From: Dyadobacter jiangsuensis
GTDB taxonomy: Bacteria; Bacteroidota; Bacteroidia; Cytophagales; Spirosomataceae
NCBI RefSeq assembly: GCF_003014695.1
Contig: NZ_PYAS01000019.1
Span: 1 to 64,000, forward strand
Reading direction: 5' to 3'
Length of the DNA: 64,000 nucleotides
Shown here: one piece after another, positions 61,051 through 64,000 of the stretch
Layout of the letters: every line of letters starts with the position of its first letter
Numbering within the stretch: the first letter of the stretch is position 1
Notes under the pieces: generated by a model
Told to the model about the DNA's origin: nothing
What the model saw: only the letters and a program-made list of their open reading frames with translations
The model's database searches: none
Program-made: the position numbers and the translations under genes

Positions 61051-62304
61051 CTAATGTAATACAGGGTAAGCAGAGCCATCCTTTGAATGGCTCGGGGAAA
61101 GAAAAGCAAGGTTGCGGTCGATGATGCCGGTAAGGGTATTCCGGGAGGTGATTGTGGTGAAACCATCGGGCGAAGTATGGGTGACATAATCCAGAAGCCG
61201 ATCCACGGACGTGGTAGCCACGTGCAGGCGCGTGTCTGACGAACCATAATAAATCAATACCGAGCCATCGTCATCCAGAATCCACCCGTTCGAAAATACT
61301 ACATTGGAAACATCGCCGGTGCGTTCCATGTCTTCCGGCGTGAGAAAATAGCCTGCGGGTTTGTAAATGACCTTCGCAGGATCAGCGATATCGGTCATGA
61401 AAAGGTAAAGGACATAACGCAGGCCAGCGGCGGTGTGCCTTACACCATGCGCCAGGTGCAGCCAGCCTAGTGGGGTCTTGATCGGAGGAGGTCCCTGGCC
61501 ATTTTTCGATTCGTAAATGGTGTGGTATCGCTTGGCGTCAATGACTGTTTCGATGGTTATTTGAGCGTTTTCTATACATGGGGCAAGTCCTAATGCAATG
61601 CCGCCACCACGTCCGGCCTCGATGAATGAATCCTGGGGACGGGTATAGAATGCATATTGCCCATCAATGAATTCGGGATGCAAGACGACGTTTCTTTGCT
61701 GTGCAGACGGTGTGCGCAGGTTCGCCAGACGCTCCCACGCACGCAGGTCACGCGTGCGGGCGATCCCGCATTGCGCAACCGCTCGCGACTCATCGCCAGG
61801 CGCTGCGGCGGGGTCTTTGCGCTCGGTGCAAAACAAACCGTAAATCCAGCCGTCCTCGTGAGCCGTGAGACGCATATCGTAGATATTGACTTCCGGTTCC
61901 GGAGTTTCGGGCATTTCGAGCGGATAGGGCCAGAATTCGAACCCGTCAGTCCCGGTAATGCTTTCAGCCACGGCGAAAAATGATTTTCTGTCGTAGCCCT
62001 CCATCCTAACGACTAATAGGTACTTCCCGTTGAGCTTGATCGCACCGGCGTTGAAAACCGCATTGATCCCAAACCGCTTCATGAAGTAAGGATTACTACG
62101 AGGATTCAGGTCATATTCCCAGAAAAGCGGCGCGTGAGCCGCGGTGAGTACGGGAAATCTGTAACGTTCGTAGAATCCGTCACCCGAATCCAGCTTTTTG
62201 TTGGGCGTTCCGGTTAGCTGTTCCTTTTCGCTTTTGATACGTTTAAAACGCTCTTCGAAGATCGTCATGGCTGATTTTGTCAGGGATTGTGAATACTCAC
62301 TCAT
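61051..62304 (-). CDS. GH130 family beta-mannoside phosphorylase
   Basis: A 417-residue glycoside hydrolase family 130 enzyme with a five-bladed propeller. Characteristic blocks are FNAGAIKLNGKYLLVVRMEGYDRKS (phosphate-binding arginine and neighbouring residues), FFAVAES and NIYDMRLT, where Asp143 fits the general acid. The sequence order is close to 4-O-beta-mannosyl-glucose phosphorylase, which turns mannosyl-glucose and phosphate into mannose 1-phosphate and glucose. It acts in the cytoplasm on sugars delivered by the neighbouring symporter. It overlaps the symporter stop by 8 bases, so the two are one operon. Alternative starts at residue 13 are possible. Confidence 0.87.
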   Translation of the reverse strand: MSEYSQSLTKSAMTIFEERFKRIKSEKEQLTGTPNKKLDSGDGFYERYRFPVLTAAHAPLFWEYDLNPRSNPYFMKRFGINAVFNAGAIKLNGKYLLVVRMEGYDRKSFFAVAESITGTDGFEFWPYPLEMPETPEPEVNIYDMRLTAHEDGWIYGLFCTERKDPAAAPGDESRAVAQCGIARTRDLRAWERLANLRTPSAQQRNVVLHPEFIDGQYAFYTRPQDSFIEAGRGGGIALGLAPCIENAQITIETVIDAKRYHTIYESKNGQGPPPIKTPLGWLHLAHGVRHTAAGLRYVLYLFMTDIADPAKVIYKPAGYFLTPEDMERTGDVSNVVFSNGWILDDDGSVLIYYGSSDTRLHVATTSVDRLLDYVTHTSPDGFTTITSRNTLTGIIDRNLAFLSPSHSKDGSAYPVLH

Positions 62305-64000
62305 GCGGGAGGTTCTTGTACCATGTTTTCCAGAGGATGATGGAGGAGGTTAAAAAAATGGCGGTTGCCATGATAGTTTCTTGTGGCATTTTAAGAATAC
62401 CAAAAACAGGTATGGCGGTAATGGCTGTCTGCGCCACGATGCCGAGTGCTACGTTGAAAAGATCTCTCGCAAAATCTCCGTTTGGTACAAATGCGGGGTC
62501 GTTTTTGATGACTTCTTCCCGGACCGGCCCCCAGAAACCCCACGGATTGACCGTTCGGTAAAATGCTTTGAGCGTCTCCATATCCGTAGGCTTTGCGGCA
62601 AGCGAGCCGCCTATCGCCCCGATTAAAGAAATGCCCAGAATTAGAGGGAAGTAATAGAGCGGCAATGTATCCTTCAAAACATGCGGGCAAACCAGCGCGC
62701 AAACGATACCCGCCAGCATTCCCCAGAAGAAACCAGCGCTGTTGAATCGCCACCAGTACCATTTGAGTACATTGGAAGCAATGTATCCGCCCAATAACGC
62801 AGATACGATCCATTGGAGAATGCTGTTTACATCTTTTGCCAGCAAGCCCAGCAATACGCTGATACATACAATCACAATCCCGGAAAGGTAGCTTATTCTG
62901 CTGATTTGCTTGTTGCCGGCACCGGGGTTGATAGAGCGTAGGTAAATGTCGTTTACAAAATAGGCCTGCGCAGCATTGAAAGTCCCCGCAAATGTGCCCA
63001 TAAACGCGCCCATGAGGCCTATCAGCACTAAACTCAGCAGTCCCGACGGAATATAAGTGTTGAGTACCGCGGGCAGTACTTTCTCGAAATCGGTGCCGAT
63101 AGCAGCGGAAATGCCGGGCTGGCGAAAGTAAAGCAGCGCGAAAACGGCGATGCCGGTAATAAAAAGGTACCTCGTGGGCAGTAATACCACGTTTACGATC
63201 ATGCTCATTAGCGCTGCTTCTCTCGGGGAGCGGGTCGAAAGGATTTTCTGCATGTCGTAGTTGGGTGCCGGGCCCGCTAGGCTCGCGAGAATGCCTTTGG
63301 CGGCCATTAATGCGAAGAAATAGCCGAAGGGGGTAAAACTGTCGTTGCGCAGCTTTGCAGCGGCGGCAGGCAGGTGATCGGACCAGTCGAGGCCGAGGTC
63401 TTTTCCGAAGAAAAGGCTTGTCCAGCCGCTGGGTATGGGTAGGCTATCCACACCGGGTAGCGCCACATAAGCCATGGCAGCCACCGACACGCAAACGATG
63501 ACCATGATCAGGTAATGCAGCATATCGGCCCACACGATGCTTTTCATGCCACCAAGCAGTGCGTAGCAGGCGGTAAAAGCCGTAAAAAGAATGCCGTAAA
63601 AGTGAGCGGTATAGGTCGCCGGCAAATAGAACGGGAGATATGCGCTGACGACCTTCCAGGGAATGAAGATTTCAATGAATTTGCCCAATCCGGTGAATCC
63701 GTAGGCCATAAAACTCAGGCAGCTCAGTAATGCGAAGGCGATGATGATCTTATGGGAAAGCCCTGCTCCATGACGGTCGCCGAAACGGAACAGCATCCAT
63801 TCCGCACCGGTAGCCGCATTGGAGCGCCTTAGCCACATAGAGAGGTAGACCATCATGAATATCTGGTTAAATACCGGCCACAACCATGGCAGCCAAATGC
63901 TCTTTACTCCATAAACCACCATGATAGCGACCATCCAGGCCGTGCCGGAGAGGTCGAACATCCCGGACGCATTGGAAATGCCCAGCATCCAGAACGGCAT
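62297..64000 (-). CDS. Sodium:solute symporter family protein (5' end beyond window)
   Basis: At least 567 residues of an inner-membrane sodium-coupled sugar symporter (SSS family), with about 13 hydrophobic segments and the family's conserved GLGKFIEIF, ACYALLGGMKSIVWADMLHY and FRQPGISAAIGTD stretches. The first visible residues MPFWMLGISNASGMF correspond to the segment 1-2 region of relatives, so about 50 N-terminal residues are missing. The coupling with GH130 suggests it takes up mannosyl-glucose or mannobiose. Confidence 0.9.
   Translation of the reverse strand: MPFWMLGISNASGMFDLSGTAWMVAIMVVYGVKSIWLPWLWPVFNQIFMMVYLSMWLRRSNAATGAEWMLFRFGDRHGAGLSHKIIIAFALLSCLSFMAYGFTGLGKFIEIFIPWKVVSAYLPFYLPATYTAHFYGILFTAFTACYALLGGMKSIVWADMLHYLIMVIVCVSVAAMAYVALPGVDSLPIPSGWTSLFFGKDLGLDWSDHLPAAAAKLRNDSFTPFGYFFALMAAKGILASLAGPAPNYDMQKILSTRSPREAALMSMIVNVVLLPTRYLFITGIAVFALLYFRQPGISAAIGTDFEKVLPAVLNTYIPSGLLSLVLIGLMGAFMGTFAGTFNAAQAYFVNDIYLRSINPGAGNKQISRISYLSGIVIVCISVLLGLLAKDVNSILQWIVSALLGGYIASNVLKWYWWRFNSAGFFWGMLAGIVCALVCPHVLKDTLPLYYFPLILGISLIGAIGGSLAAKPTDMETLKAFYRTVNPWGFWGPVREEVIKNDPAFVPNGDFARDLFNVALGIVAQTAITAIPVFGILKMPQETIMATAIFLTSSIILWKTWYKNLPHE

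Overview
The window looks like a chromosome segment of a Bacteroidota bacterium, most probably Cytophagales/Spirosomaceae (Dyadobacter-like). The evidence is a SusC/SusD pair, type IX secretion C-terminal domains, the Bacteroidota-style ligase-associated DNA repair cluster, DUF5618, DUF3500 and TAnnTTTG-type -7 boxes. The genus is inferred from gene content; no search was run.

Layout. 1-260: the end of an rRNA operon, with the 3' end of one 5S rRNA and a second tandem 5S copy whose 5' arm looks damaged. 463-4845: an alpha/beta hydrolase, a small lipoprotein, and a YjbH-type outer-membrane barrel with a coiled-coil partner. 5768-10088: two tandem amidohydrolase paralogues followed by a sugar-dehydrogenase/cytochrome c fusion, one operon. 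10149-13765: a T9SS cargo protein and a trimeric-looking protein with an S74 self-cleaving chaperone domain. 13840-18177: a leftward run containing GNAT and nitrilase genes (a split version of a known fusion), a SnoaL-like protein, a small anchored protein and a GT-C glycosyltransferase. 18251-21919: a siderophore/cobalamin-type ABC importer downstream of DUF5618.

22031-29109 is the ligase-associated DNA repair set (MBL exonuclease, ATP-dependent ligase, DEXH helicase, PdeM endonuclease). It is interrupted between ligase and helicase by a decayed AAA/DUF4143 ATPase gene and a VapBC-like toxin-antitoxin pair. An intact AAA/DUF4143 gene preceded by a perfect 23-bp palindrome lies immediately after the set. 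This locus is the best candidate for something unusual. 30412-35375 is a four-gene FIST/histidine kinase/response regulator/hybrid kinase module.

35485-50144: dGTPase, DUF3500, a DUF559 endonuclease beside hairpin repeats, a pseudouridine synthase, YccF, a quinone oxidoreductase, an alpha/beta hydrolase, a BtuB-like receptor divergent from a MocR regulator, a sugar-alcohol/lactone oxidase, a TetR-ABC1 kinase pair, an AI-2E-family permease and a GNAT. 50209-55853: two secreted surface proteins (one with three internal repeats), a class II cyclic-nucleotide phosphodiesterase, DUF72 and a cupin. 55961-64000: part of a beta-mannoside utilisation locus on the minus strand (sodium:solute symporter cut by the window edge, GH130 phosphorylase, SusC, SusD).

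Most start codons were moved downstream of the longest reading frame where a signal peptide, family N-terminus or overlap made a later ATG more plausible.
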